A DNA stretch of 64,000 nucleotides from Clostridium_AW sp963515715 (GCF_963515715.1 NZ_CAUPZS010000022.1:1-64000), one strand, 5' to 3'; positions 34,456 to 44,751 are shown, counted from the first letter of the stretch. Made by a program: numbers and translations. The notes: generated by a model from the letters alone, not told the origin.

Positions 34456-35634
34456 CTATTTTCTTTTATAAAAGTCTTTAATTCTTTTTATGAATTTCCT
34501 AAAACCTAAAATATATTTTTTGTTTCCATCTTCCATGTTTTCTTTACAACAACTATGGCTATAACCATCTTTATTTGTAACTTCATGGCGTCCTAGGCTT
34601 TCATTTAAATTCTTTTCTTTCTTATTAGCATTCAAAAATTCTTTATACTTTACTTCCATATCTTCTATATAACAGTCGTTACCTTGACTATAAATAAACT
34701 CAACAATACTATTATATTCCTCAATATCTAATTTATTTCTAATATCAAACTTATCTAAAGTTTCAAAAAAATATTTTAGCATATCTACCTTATCTATATT
34801 ATTTATAATATAATCCGTAAAGCTATTCTCTCTATCTAAGTCCTCTAAATAGAAATTATTATCTGCAAAATTAAATACATATCCTGCTTTTATCTCTGTT
34901 GTAAGTCTTTTTATGCTTCCTTTATTTAAGAACATGAGATTTATAAGATCCTTATTTTGAGGTTCTTTCATATAGGTAATAAACCCAATTTTTCTTCTCA
35001 CTTCAAGTGGAATGCACTTATAAAGATATGTTAATATCTCCTTAGATATATTGTTTAAATCCTTTGGTTCACAATCTAAAACTATATATATCTTTTTACC
35101 ATATAAAGCTGCATTAAAAGAGGCTTCAATAAGCTTTTTAAATGTTTTTTTCTCTATGCCTGTCTTACTAAACATCTCATCGATGGATGAAAAACTTTCT
35201 GCATTTTTTTCTATGCTTGTTTCTAAAACCTCTGGAATAATTTTTCCATTGTCTACATTATAATTATCTACAAAGTCATTTAAATAAATTATTTTCTCTG
35301 GATTTTCTATATAATTTTCTATTTCTTTTTCCGAAATTATATAGTTATGTGTAAAATATCTATTTCTATTTCCTGTGTAATCCTTACCTGCAAAAACTGA
35401 TTGTCCTATTATCATCCTATTGTCTCTCGTATTTACACAAAATAATGCTTGAGGATATTTTGTAATATCCTCTTCTCCAGCTAAAATAGATGGTGCTTCA
35501 TAAAAACATAAGTTGTGAAGTACATCAACTATAAAATCATCCTCTAAATTTATGCTTTTACCCACCGTATCATATCCTGGAGTATTACTGTATGCACCTT
35601 TTTTATCCCTTGTATAGTAATGTTGTTGTATCAT
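34456..35634 (-). CDS. GAP1-like GTPase-associated protein, short form (last gene of the giant operon)
   Basis: A 392-aa cytosolic protein whose N-terminal ~150 residues match the N-terminal GAP1 domain: IQQHYYTRDKKGAYSNTPGY, then SVFAGKDYTGNRNRYFTHNY. It resembles the start of the 886-aa protein at 47931 (VQQLFYTSCKKG, GKDYSGRYGNYFSHVLI), so the two are paralogues of different length. GAP1 proteins are predicted partners of zinc-ribbon GTPases; activity unknown. ATG 35634 overlaps the GTPase stop as ATGA and has GGAGGG upstream, which marks tight translational coupling. The C-terminal tail is basic. Confidence 0.75.
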   Translation of the reverse strand: MIQQHYYTRDKKGAYSNTPGYDTVGKSINLEDDFIVDVLHNLCFYEAPSILAGEEDITKYPQALFCVNTRDNRMIIGQSVFAGKDYTGNRNRYFTHNYIISEKEIENYIENPEKIIYLNDFVDNYNVDNGKIIPEVLETSIEKNAESFSSIDEMFSKTGIEKKTFKKLIEASFNAALYGKKIYIVLDCEPKDLNNISKEILTYLYKCIPLEVRRKIGFITYMKEPQNKDLINLMFLNKGSIKRLTTEIKAGYVFNFADNNFYLEDLDRENSFTDYIINNIDKVDMLKYFFETLDKFDIRNKLDIEEYNSIVEFIYSQGNDCYIEDMEVKYKEFLNANKKEKNLNESLGRHEVTNKDGYSHSCCKENMEDGNKKYILGFRKFIKRIKDFYKRK

Positions 35635-36905
35635 TGTCTCCCTCCATCCAAATAATTCATTTGATAGAGAAGCCATAAAAATGGTTCATCCACCCTTAAA
35701 GGATTTACGCTATTACCGCTATCTATCTTTAAATTTTGTGGATTACATCCTAAGGATGACACTGCAAAATATCCAGTAACTCCAAAATAAGTATCCATGG
35801 CTCCTTTAAAAGAAGCATCTGCTTTTGATAAAAATTTTCTTACTTCACCATCTATATTTTCGAATTCGTTTAAATTGAAAAATCCACTATGATCGTAGTT
35901 TCTAAAAATATTGCTATTTGCGTTTATGTATTCCTCATCATTTAAATTTATCAGCATATCACTTTTTGTAACCACAATTGCGGTAGGTATATTAGTCTTC
36001 TCTTTAGATTGCTTAGATATAAAATTTTCAAATAGATAAACTATTATATCCTTAGGCTCTTGATATTTTTCTGTAAAATCACCTTTCATTTCTCTATTTA
36101 CAAGGCTTAATTTTTTTCTTAAAGTTCTCATTTGCAAAGGATCCACAAGAAATATTATTCCATCAGAATTTTTAATGTGTTCCCCATGCTTTTCTATGTA
36201 ATCTTTATCTGTCATTCCTTCCCCAGGAATATCATAGAAAATAAAAGTAATTGGAGCTATTTTGTCATCTTTAAATTTCATATTTTCTATTAAAGGTTCC
36301 ACATGTTGTTTAGGGGTAGGGTCCAACATTATGTTCTTTTCAAAAATCTTTTCTTGATTTTCTCTTATTTCATCATTATATAGGGAACTTCCTGCAATAA
36401 GAGAGGAGTTTATTCTCTCACAGCTGTACTTCTCTAATGTGTATAAGAGAGTTGTCATATAAACAGATTTTCCCGCTTGTGAAGCTCCAACCACAGAAAT
36501 AATTTTTGATGGTCCCCTTCCTGAGGTTATAGGAAGTTCATTATGACAAAAAGGACAAAGTCTTTCACTGGTAGCCACATCGTACTTATCCCTAATCTCT
36601 ATTAACACTCCATCCACTCTTGTCTTATTCTTTTCTGGAAGATCCTTTGGTATAATTATAGGGTTTATTTCTCCTAATACACCTTTTCCAACTTTCTTAT
36701 TATACTCATTTAACAATTCATCTACAGCTTTTTCATATTCAGGATCTCCATTTTCAAAGTGAGATGCTCTAAAAACCACCTGCTCCGTCTTAAATTTTTT
36801 AAAGCAAAATGGGCATGTTATCATAAAAGGTCCTTTTTCGTAAGTTGCCTTTTTATAATTATTATTTTCACTTTTATTTCCTCTAAAAAAACTAAAAAGA
36901 CCCAT
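35631..36905 (-). CDS. Zinc-ribbon TRAFAC-type GTPase, second copy
   Basis: A 424-aa predicted GTPase. Zinc knuckles lie at C31/C34 and C117/C120. The P-loop is G140-S147 (GASQAGKS), the G3 motif D225-G228 (DIPG) and the G4 motif TKSD at 313-316. Phrases such as GIIFLVDPLQMRTLRKKL after G3 are shared with the 394-aa paralogue at 50601. It belongs with the double-GTPase-type proteins that accompany GAP1. It is followed by GAP1 with an ATGA overlap, arguing for a GTPase/GAP1 complex. Probably cytosolic; no membrane segment. Confidence 0.82.
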   Translation of the reverse strand: MGLFSFFRGNKSENNNYKKATYEKGPFMITCPFCFKKFKTEQVVFRASHFENGDPEYEKAVDELLNEYNKKVGKGVLGEINPIIIPKDLPEKNKTRVDGVLIEIRDKYDVATSERLCPFCHNELPITSGRGPSKIISVVGASQAGKSVYMTTLLYTLEKYSCERINSSLIAGSSLYNDEIRENQEKIFEKNIMLDPTPKQHVEPLIENMKFKDDKIAPITFIFYDIPGEGMTDKDYIEKHGEHIKNSDGIIFLVDPLQMRTLRKKLSLVNREMKGDFTEKYQEPKDIIVYLFENFISKQSKEKTNIPTAIVVTKSDMLINLNDEEYINANSNIFRNYDHSGFFNLNEFENIDGEVRKFLSKADASFKGAMDTYFGVTGYFAVSSLGCNPQNLKIDSGNSVNPLRVDEPFLWLLYQMNYLDGGRQ

Positions 36906-36967
36906 TAAACATCCGTTCCTTTCACAGTTTAATTATTATATTTATTAGCAGAAAACTTATAATTTTT

Positions 36968-37615
36968 TTATCTCTGTTTAAGATTGTATAAATTGCCGTA
37001 CTTCTCTACATCCTTTATAAAAACCTTTATGTATTCGTCCTTTTCTATAACTATTTCTGGCATAATATTTTCACCTGGATAAATATTGTGAATAAAATCA
37101 AATTGTATACCATCATTTTTATTAAGAGGATGCGAATCTTTCTTTTTTACATAGCACAAAACATCGCTTTTTAGCTCTATATCTGAATTTATTATAATTT
37201 CAATAATTTTTTCTTTTGAAAAAAGACTTTTGATACTCTTAATGCTATTAATATTGTAGTATATATTAGGAATACCTGTGCTTACAATTATTTCATTTCC
37301 TCCATTTTGTTGTTTTAAAAGTGCTACATCATCTTCTATTTCAATGGCTGGGAAAATAAAAAATTTATATTGCTTTACTTCTTTTATAGTCTCTACATAA
37401 CCATTAAATTCCTTATACTCTTCTTTTGTATATAATTTAAACCGCTTATTTTCAATACCCTCCATTGAAAAATCTTCAAAGCTATCTACCTTTAGTATAT
37501 ATACTATGTCTATATCTTTGGGCCAGTTCCATCTTATTGTGAATTTTTCTTTATCTAAGATGTAATTTACTTGGCTTATCTTATTTTCCTCCCCTTCAAA
37601 CTCTTTTATCTTCAT
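36968..37615 (-). CDS. W-x-W-P beta-domain protein, short copy
   Basis: A 215-aa protein with no named family. The phrase KFTIRWNWPKDIDIVYILKV near residue 30 corresponds to LSIEWGWPDEIEEVLICHR in the 400-aa protein that opens the operon, and both end in a similar beta-rich stretch. The pattern of alternating short strands suggests a beta sandwich, perhaps FN3-like. It would be a structural or adaptor subunit for the GTPase that follows. ATG 37615 is six bases from AGGGGG; a TTG at 37618 is less likely. Confidence 0.65.
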   Translation of the reverse strand: MKIKEFEGEENKISQVNYILDKEKFTIRWNWPKDIDIVYILKVDSFEDFSMEGIENKRFKLYTKEEYKEFNGYVETIKEVKQYKFFIFPAIEIEDDVALLKQQNGGNEIIVSTGIPNIYYNINSIKSIKSLFSKEKIIEIIINSDIELKSDVLCYVKKKDSHPLNKNDGIQFDFIHNIYPGENIMPEIVIEKDEYIKVFIKDVEKYGNLYNLKQR

Positions 37616-37648
37616 CAAACTCCCCCTTTAACCATGCGTTAATAGCCA

Positions 37649-38914
37649 TTAATCGAATTTATTAATAATTTTTTCTTCATCTTCCACATGTCTCTTTTTG
37701 CCATTTCTAGAATATGAAGACTTGGAGTAGTCCTTTATATCTACCTTTACAGGAATAAATGTAAAAATTGAAGCTATGATTATATCAGCCAAAAATCTAT
37801 GCATACCCCCTATCCATGGTAAGTGTAAAAATCCATATTCAATGATTAACCCTGCTAATATCCCTGAAATGCTTCCTCCTATTATAAAACCTTTAAGCAA
37901 ATTTTTATTATCAAATACAAAGCTTACACATACAGGTATAAGAATTCCAAGTATAGCAATTAATAAAATTCTAAGTATCATATATAATGTTTCTCCCTCA
38001 AAAACTCCATTTCTCTTGTCTACGAGAAGTCTTTGCTGTCTATTTTTATATATTTCGTTAAATACGTCCTTTAACTCTTTTACATCCTTTACATTATGAT
38101 AGGTTCCTCCAGTTTCTCTGGATATTTTTTTTAACATAGAAAAATCGTTGCCATTTGACATTCCAATAGTATATACCGGTATTTCTCCTTCTATAATGGG
38201 ATTCATAGTATCCTCAAATTCTGAATTAAGATTAAAGTTATCTCCACCATCGGACAATAGAATTATCATAGCACTCCTATCACTACTTGAAGTGGACTCT
38301 ATTTCTTTATAAGCCTCTTTAAGAGCTTGATTCATATTAGTATTTCCAACTGGATTTTTATGCTCTTCTAACTTTTCTTCTACATAAGCTCTTGTATCCG
38401 GTGTAACTTCAGTCATAGGTAATATCTTTTCTACATTATCATCAAATTTATATATGGAAGCCCTGTTATCTTCTTTCATATTATTTAATAAATTTAAAGT
38501 AGCTTTAAATCTTTCGTTCTCTGGGTCCGTTTCCTTCATACTTCCTGAGGTATCTAAAAGCATTACTACATCATTTATTTTCTTAGTTTTACCTATATTC
38601 ATATCATATACAAATTGAAAAATTGCTCCCATTATAAACATAGCCACTAGGGTACAAGGTATTAAAAATTTAAAAGAGGTTTTTAAATAATTATTTTTCC
38701 AACTATGGCCATTTAATCTTGGACTTATCATCTCTGCTATTAAGCACATAAACCCTATGCAAAATGCTAATATTCCAAAATATAGGCCCATAAGTATACT
38801 GTTAGGAAGTGTATACTTATATAGTGATAATAAAATCTCTCCGATAATGAATCCTAATACTCCTCCAATTAAGCTCATTATGGCCATGGTTAAATTTATT
38901 CGTTTCTCTATCAC
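37649..38914 (-). CDS. Membrane vWA-domain protein
   Basis: A 421-aa protein with about three N-terminal membrane helices (about 10-30, 40-62, 84-104). A von Willebrand factor A domain (about 113-290) follows, then three to four C-terminal helices (about 305-395) and a basic tail. The MIDAS metal site is intact: DTSGS at 121-125, then TNMNQA and LLSDGGDN. The topology places the vWA domain on one side of the membrane, probably outside. Batrachian-type (BatA/BatB-like) vWA membrane proteins are the nearest comparison. Start GTG 38914 after GGAGGGG. It is the second vWA protein of the operon. Confidence 0.85.
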   Translation of the reverse strand: MIEKRINLTMAIMSLIGGVLGFIIGEILLSLYKYTLPNSILMGLYFGILAFCIGFMCLIAEMISPRLNGHSWKNNYLKTSFKFLIPCTLVAMFIMGAIFQFVYDMNIGKTKKINDVVMLLDTSGSMKETDPENERFKATLNLLNNMKEDNRASIYKFDDNVEKILPMTEVTPDTRAYVEEKLEEHKNPVGNTNMNQALKEAYKEIESTSSSDRSAMIILLSDGGDNFNLNSEFEDTMNPIIEGEIPVYTIGMSNGNDFSMLKKISRETGGTYHNVKDVKELKDVFNEIYKNRQQRLLVDKRNGVFEGETLYMILRILLIAILGILIPVCVSFVFDNKNLLKGFIIGGSISGILAGLIIEYGFLHLPWIGGMHRFLADIIIASIFTFIPVKVDIKDYSKSSYSRNGKKRHVEDEEKIINKFD

Positions 38915-38940
38915 AAGGCTTCCCCTCCATATTAAAATAT

Positions 38941-41280
38941 CTATATTATATCTGGTAACTTATCTTCATCTATTCCATGAAGTTTATATCCTTTTTCTAT
39001 ACAATACTTATAACATTCAAAAGCATTTTTAATATAAACTACATCTTTAGCTGTAAAACCGCCCATCAAACTTAACTTTTCAATTCCACTAGCTCTTTTT
39101 TCATGTATGTATCCAATTTTATAATTTCTAGTATTTCTATCAAAGTGAAAAGCATATTTTATAAAACTGCTTTCATAATCTCCAAAGAAATATTTTTCTT
39201 CATATGCTCTCACATCATAATTCATTATGTATGCTTTAACAGCTGAATTATCATCTAATATATTAAAGAGTTTTCTATAAAGTTCATCTTTAGAAAGCAC
39301 ACTATTATTGGAATCAACTACATCCACATTAGCTCTTTTATTGAACTCTTCCTCAAAAGCTTTGTAAAATTCTTTATTAGATAAAATATACTTATTACAA
39401 AATTTTATAAGTTTTTGAAGCAAAGCATCCTTTCCTTCTTTCAGTATTTCACAAAGATTTCCCATGTACTTTTCATTGAAATAGAACCCTTCTCCTTGGG
39501 TACTCTCCATTTCTGTCATTATTCTATTTACTAGATTCTCATAATAGGCATTTATATTTTGACCGGTATATTCATCTTGGCTTTTTATTATTTCATCCTC
39601 ATAATCTTTTACTATCTTTTTAACTTCATTTAAATCCTTTATATAAATATAAATTTCCTCATTTATTTTACATAAAATCTCTTCATACTTTCTGAGGATC
39701 TCCTTCATCATCTCAAACTTTAAAACTTCAACTTTCTTCTCATACACAGCGAATATATTATTCTTTACTTCTTTAATCTTTTCATCTTTAAAAAATATAC
39801 TTTTAATATTAAACCCTTCTAATGCCCTATTTTCATACATATTTTCAATTTGATTATTTAAACTATCAATATTTTTTTGGATTGAATTTTCACATTCCCT
39901 TATGTATTTTATTCCTTCCCCTTCTTCTAATGTCCATAGCCAGGAACAATATACCCCTAAACTAGGGTTATTTATTATATCCTTATAAATTAAATCTCTT
40001 ATTTTATTTTCAAGTTTTATATTACGTAGATTCTCTTCCGCCCTTTGAATAAAATTTTGATTGAAAAATTCTTCACATCTTCTACCGTAAAGATTTTCCT
40101 CCGCATCCCTTACTGTAAGCCTATATAGCTCATTTTTACCCTTTGAAGTCATTATGCTCATCATATCATTTACATTTACAGTTTGTGGTATTAGCCCCTC
40201 TCCCATTAAATCTAAGCTATGTTCATCTATCTTTAGAATCCTTCCAATAAAATTCCTATCCTTTTTAGAAAAATATATCATCTTATTCAGTACATTATCA
40301 TAAAAGGCTCTAATAACAGTGGCAGCAATGGCTCCATTAGGTGTTTTTACCTTTGAAAGCCCTCCAGTTGAATATATATTTCTCAATTTTTCCGAGGAAA
40401 TAGAGCTTATATTTGCTTTAAATCTGCCATTATCATAATATTGATTTTCTATGTCTGAATAAGTTTCTCCCTCTATACCTATGTTTTTCAAAAGGCTTAT
40501 GTAGGATATTATCTCATAATTATTTTCCATTGATATTTTAGGTATTAAACCTTTTTCATTCTTCTCTTCTAATAAATATGTTAAATAAAATAGAGGGCCC
40601 TTTTCTTCTACAGACAACTCCCTATCCTCTCCGTATATGGCTATCTTTTCATTGAAGGTAAAATCTTTTTTTTGAATGTACTCAATTTCCCTAAAAAAGC
40701 TCACTGCAAAGGCTTTTGAGTAAAATTCATCTTCTACATTTTGTTCTTTTATAAGTATATATAAATCCATTAGTGAACTCTTAAAAACTTCCATCATTCT
40801 TTTTTTTATAAGTATAGATACTTCTGGAAGTATTATATTTAAAGGATCATCTGCCCTTGTTACTACAGAAATACCAAGGTTCTCAAAGGAATTAAACATT
40901 TCTCCGCAACATAACATTTTATCTCTTACCATAGTTAATTTTTCATTTAATTTGTGAAGAAATTTTTTATCGCTGTAAAATCTCTCTCTTATGCTATTTC
41001 TTAAAATATTCTTGTCTTTATGCTCATAAGAAATTTGAACATTAAATACATTGGAATGATCTTCTATATCTTTAGTAGATATATTAATAAAAATTATTCC
41101 CTCTCCATTATCCCATCTGTCTTTTATATTGTTGATAAAGGATGAGGCTTCAATTACACTATCCCCTATAAATACAAAGAGCATAGGACTTTGTGAATTC
41201 CTTTGAGCATCCTTACTAAAAATTTTCTTATCCATATTTAATGCGTAATTATTGACAAAATTAGTTAATATATTATCCAT
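38941..41280 (-). CDS. 779-aa partner of the tubulin-like protein, unknown family
   Basis: A large cytosolic protein without recognised domain. The first ~110 residues look Rossmann-like (SPMLFVFIGDSVIEASSFI, GEGIIFINIST). The middle (about 150-420) is mixed. Residues about 430-640 are rich in E, K and I, suggesting long helices or coiled coil. There is no P-loop. The N-terminal phrase MLFVFIGDS parallels MLIIGLGGTG at the start of the tubulin-like protein, so a diverged tubulin-type fold is conceivable but not shown. It follows the tubulin-like gene after a hairpin at 41312-41336; ATG 41280 follows AGGAGG. Confidence 0.65.
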   Translation of the reverse strand: MDNILTNFVNNYALNMDKKIFSKDAQRNSQSPMLFVFIGDSVIEASSFINNIKDRWDNGEGIIFINISTKDIEDHSNVFNVQISYEHKDKNILRNSIRERFYSDKKFLHKLNEKLTMVRDKMLCCGEMFNSFENLGISVVTRADDPLNIILPEVSILIKKRMMEVFKSSLMDLYILIKEQNVEDEFYSKAFAVSFFREIEYIQKKDFTFNEKIAIYGEDRELSVEEKGPLFYLTYLLEEKNEKGLIPKISMENNYEIISYISLLKNIGIEGETYSDIENQYYDNGRFKANISSISSEKLRNIYSTGGLSKVKTPNGAIAATVIRAFYDNVLNKMIYFSKKDRNFIGRILKIDEHSLDLMGEGLIPQTVNVNDMMSIMTSKGKNELYRLTVRDAEENLYGRRCEEFFNQNFIQRAEENLRNIKLENKIRDLIYKDIINNPSLGVYCSWLWTLEEGEGIKYIRECENSIQKNIDSLNNQIENMYENRALEGFNIKSIFFKDEKIKEVKNNIFAVYEKKVEVLKFEMMKEILRKYEEILCKINEEIYIYIKDLNEVKKIVKDYEDEIIKSQDEYTGQNINAYYENLVNRIMTEMESTQGEGFYFNEKYMGNLCEILKEGKDALLQKLIKFCNKYILSNKEFYKAFEEEFNKRANVDVVDSNNSVLSKDELYRKLFNILDDNSAVKAYIMNYDVRAYEEKYFFGDYESSFIKYAFHFDRNTRNYKIGYIHEKRASGIEKLSLMGGFTAKDVVYIKNAFECYKYCIEKGYKLHGIDEDKLPDII

Positions 41281-41311
41281 ACAAATTCCTCCTGAGCATC
41301 TTTAACACATT

Positions 41312-41336
41312 GAAGGTAAGGGATACCCTTACCTTC
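41312..41336 (-). promoter_or_regulatory. Perfect intercistronic hairpin in the giant operon
   Basis: GAAGGTAAGGG (41312-41322) and CCCTTACCTTC (41326-41336) pair over 11 bp with an ATA loop, eight nt past the tubulin-like stop. No T tract follows on the minus strand, so full termination is unlikely. A transcript-end stabiliser, partial terminator or processing site is more plausible. Confidence 0.7.
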
Positions 41337-41343
41337 TAAGCTT

Positions 41344-44300
41344 CTACTCTAATTGTTTTTTTACTTCTTGAAGTCTTGAAAGCATATCACTATAAAACAG
41401 GAAGAGTTCCTCTCCTTTAACAAGCTGATATTTTCTTGTTTCTAAATCTTCTACAGATGCTTTTATCTTATCAAAAAGTTCACTTACATTTTCTCTAAGA
41501 CTTTTAGCATCTTCTTCTAAAGAAAGTTGCTCTAATCTCTTATCTGAAGTTTTATCTACAATAGTTTTCTCTTTTTCATCAAGAGATATATATTTTCTAT
41601 AAATAGCTTCATGTTGATATTCTTTATCCTTTAATGTATTTATGAAAGGCTCTATCTCTACTTTACTTTCTTCTCCCCCATTATAAACAAAAAGTAATCC
41701 TGCTTTTTTTATAGTTTCTGTATACATGGCTCTAAGGAAGTTATCCATATCCGTTTCAGCCTTACTTAAATTATTTATTATGCTTTCAAGTTCATTTTTC
41801 TTTTCTATAATGCTTTCATATTTTTCAACTTCTGCTTTCATAAGCTTTGTAAGTTCTAATGTTCTTATTAAATTATTTTTTGCTTTTTCTTCACTACTGC
41901 TCTCATAAATATAGTATTTTTGAGTATTAGCATTTTCCATAGGGGTTAATCCCTTATCTAAAATCCCTTTGATTTCTTCTAATGCCTTTTTTATTTCTCC
42001 TACATTAAATTTATCATCTTTTAAATTTATGGAATATTGACTCATAAACTCTTCAATATCAAATGGTTCTGTAATGATACATTTATATTTTACATTGCTG
42101 CTTCCTTCAACATCTACAATACATCCTAGTTTAAGCGCACGTTCAAAAAGATTTCTTACCTCATCATTATATTTTTTAACTCTTTCATTAGTATAAGTTG
42201 AACCCCAGCTCTGCTCTGGAATTGGAGACGGCAAATAATTCCAGTTTTTCTCTCTACTTTGATACAAATGTCTTCCTATTCCATCGTATTCAAATAGTGA
42301 GCTTTCATAAATCTGTTCATAATGCTTTATTGCGGAATATGAATAAAGAGGCACTCCATTTCTAGTATTCAACCAGAATATTCTATTGGTTACCATGCTT
42401 TCTTTTATATTAAGAGAGGTTCCTGTATTAGCATTTTTCTTATATTCTTTTATTCCCTCAAGAATTTTTTTAGCATTTCTAGGCACAGAAACCATGCTCC
42501 ATGAAGGGAAATTAAGGGCTTCCATATTGTTTAAATGAAAAATTGGTACGGCGTCTTTATCAAGCCTTGGCGCAATTTCATCCTTAATTAGACTTATTAT
42601 AGATTTATCTTCCCCATATTCTAGTGCGAGGAAATCCTCCATGGATTGAGTTATTACATCTCCATATTCTTCAGAAACAAAGTTTGATATAGATCCAACT
42701 ACATCCATATGAACATCATCAATCCATTTTTGAGATTCTTCTAAAAGCTTCTTTGAAAACCTTCTAACTATTTCATCTGCAGTATCTTTATTTACTATTT
42801 TTTCAATATAATCCGTTAAATCTGGAACATTCACTACTGTCCAAGAATAGCTTCTTCCAAGTACTCCTTCTATTTCTTCTCCCTTTGCAAGTATTTCACC
42901 GTCTTCTTTAAATATCTTATTTAATTCATTAAGAATCTCTGTATATACTCTGTATATATTGTTATTTAAATCACTTAAATCAGATATTACGTTTCTGTAA
43001 AACTCCATAACTCTAAAGATTCTTTCTTCTTCAGCCCTTAGAATATACTCATCACTTTTAGCTTCAATATAGTCGTTTTTCTTTCTATCTTTTGTAAATA
43101 ATATAGCTTTTTTAGCCTCAACTAATCTATCTTCAGCATCTTCCCTGCTCATCTTTATTTCTCTAGATACATTTGAAAGCCTTTCTTCCAATGAAACTAT
43201 TTCCGCCTCTAGTGTCTTTATTACACAAAAGCCTTTGGAAAATAACATCCTTGACGCATAAAATGGCCCTTTACTAGGATCTCTAAAAATGCCATCTAAC
43301 ATAGTTCTTACATTTTTTACAACTTCTCCTGGGTATTGAGTTTTTACCTTATTATATTCATTAGTACAATCTCTTAAAAATTCCTTCATTTCATCATCAA
43401 TATTTATAGCTTGTTTTTTTATAACATTGTCATAACTGTACCTATCTCTATCTTCATAACCTGAAATAGGCTCTCTATCTTGAAGATGAAGTTCAAACCT
43501 TTCTATTACAGAATCTTCATCTAGTCTAATCTGTCTTATAAACTGATCTATATCCTTTTCTTCTGGCATCTTCTCAAACATATACTGCATCTTTTGAAAA
43601 ATCTTAAAGGCTATATATGTAGTTATTTCTTCAATAGGAAGCACTGCTGAGGAAGCTCCTATCATTACATATTTATAATTTGCCATATAAGGTTTTACCA
43701 TATTGTCTGTGTTTTGCTTTAAGTTGCTTATATAGTCCTGTATTGCAAACTCCCCGCCAGATTCTCTCACTTCATTTGACATAAAGTTTACTATATTTTC
43801 CGCCGTAACATTCATACAATAGTCATAAGCATTGCTCATAGGTCTTCCTAAAGTATTGGTAGCGGATATCAAATGACATAAATTGAATGGAGGCATTGGA
43901 GAATCTACTGTGAGTCTGCTCCTATATTTTTGTTTAAATCTTTCGTGTCTATCTCCTATACCCATGAGGTAATCCAACTCTTTAAGGGCTGCAAATCCAT
44001 TTTTTATAATATAGGATTGTGATGTTTGATTATCTGCTGCCCTTGACAAGTTAACATCTGGAGTAAATAAATATCCCATTATATTAACTTTATCTTCTCC
44101 CTTAGAACCATAAATGTTATTCATGATTCCTCTCACTATATAGGGAATATCTATAAAGGTTCCGCTTCCTGTTCCTCCCGCTAGTCCTGAGAGGACAAAT
44201 ACATGTAAAACATCCTCACTATCTTCTAACAGAAGCCTTATCTTCTTTTCAAGGCAATCCACTATTTCATTGATCTTTGTAAATAAAAGCAGCCTTCCTA

Positions 44301-44751
44301 ATTGTCTTATACCACCAGCCCCATCGATACCACTTTCCGCTGATAACTCTGGCGCTAACCATTCCTTTATGGAATCATCTAATATTTCACGGTCATTTAA
44401 TATAGATCTTACTTCTGCATTTGAAAGCATTACTAATTCACTTTGTGGATCAAGACCCATTCCAAAGTTTGCTGGATATTTTTTATTTTTTTCCTTTTGG
44501 TTGGTTTCAAAACCTAAAAACTCAACCTTTTTAGGTTTATCTTTTCTCGTATTTGATAGCTTATCTTCCTCAAGAACAAATCTTTTATTTATTTGATATT
44601 TAAGTCTTAACATTGCATCTATACCAGTTCCCCCAAGGCCTATTATAAGCATTGGATTAGATATGGTCTCTATACGTATTTTATCACTTATAATTCCTCC
44701 ACCTTTTTTAACTTCAAGGTCTTCTAGATGCTCTCTAACTCTTATATTCAT
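41344..44751 (-). CDS. Tubulin/FtsZ-like GTPase, 1135 aa
   Basis: A very long member of the tubulin-like family (Tubulin_2 type). An N-terminal nucleotide-binding start, MLIIGLGGTGIDAMLRLKYQ (about 34-53), is followed by the tubulin signature AGGTGSGT at 191-198, preceded by VLSGL, in a GTPase domain of roughly 400 residues. The remaining ~700 residues are mostly charged helix with coiled-coil tendencies (for example about 520-580 and 950-1130). FtsZ is about 400 residues, so this is an expanded form. It may polymerise using GTP and act as scaffold for the vWA and GTPase partners. ATG 44751 follows GGAGGG. Confidence 0.82.
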   Translation of the reverse strand: MNIRVREHLEDLEVKKGGGIISDKIRIETISNPMLIIGLGGTGIDAMLRLKYQINKRFVLEEDKLSNTRKDKPKKVEFLGFETNQKEKNKKYPANFGMGLDPQSELVMLSNAEVRSILNDREILDDSIKEWLAPELSAESGIDGAGGIRQLGRLLLFTKINEIVDCLEKKIRLLLEDSEDVLHVFVLSGLAGGTGSGTFIDIPYIVRGIMNNIYGSKGEDKVNIMGYLFTPDVNLSRAADNQTSQSYIIKNGFAALKELDYLMGIGDRHERFKQKYRSRLTVDSPMPPFNLCHLISATNTLGRPMSNAYDYCMNVTAENIVNFMSNEVRESGGEFAIQDYISNLKQNTDNMVKPYMANYKYVMIGASSAVLPIEEITTYIAFKIFQKMQYMFEKMPEEKDIDQFIRQIRLDEDSVIERFELHLQDREPISGYEDRDRYSYDNVIKKQAINIDDEMKEFLRDCTNEYNKVKTQYPGEVVKNVRTMLDGIFRDPSKGPFYASRMLFSKGFCVIKTLEAEIVSLEERLSNVSREIKMSREDAEDRLVEAKKAILFTKDRKKNDYIEAKSDEYILRAEEERIFRVMEFYRNVISDLSDLNNNIYRVYTEILNELNKIFKEDGEILAKGEEIEGVLGRSYSWTVVNVPDLTDYIEKIVNKDTADEIVRRFSKKLLEESQKWIDDVHMDVVGSISNFVSEEYGDVITQSMEDFLALEYGEDKSIISLIKDEIAPRLDKDAVPIFHLNNMEALNFPSWSMVSVPRNAKKILEGIKEYKKNANTGTSLNIKESMVTNRIFWLNTRNGVPLYSYSAIKHYEQIYESSLFEYDGIGRHLYQSREKNWNYLPSPIPEQSWGSTYTNERVKKYNDEVRNLFERALKLGCIVDVEGSSNVKYKCIITEPFDIEEFMSQYSINLKDDKFNVGEIKKALEEIKGILDKGLTPMENANTQKYYIYESSSEEKAKNNLIRTLELTKLMKAEVEKYESIIEKKNELESIINNLSKAETDMDNFLRAMYTETIKKAGLLFVYNGGEESKVEIEPFINTLKDKEYQHEAIYRKYISLDEKEKTIVDKTSDKRLEQLSLEEDAKSLRENVSELFDKIKASVEDLETRKYQLVKGEELFLFYSDMLSRLQEVKKQLE

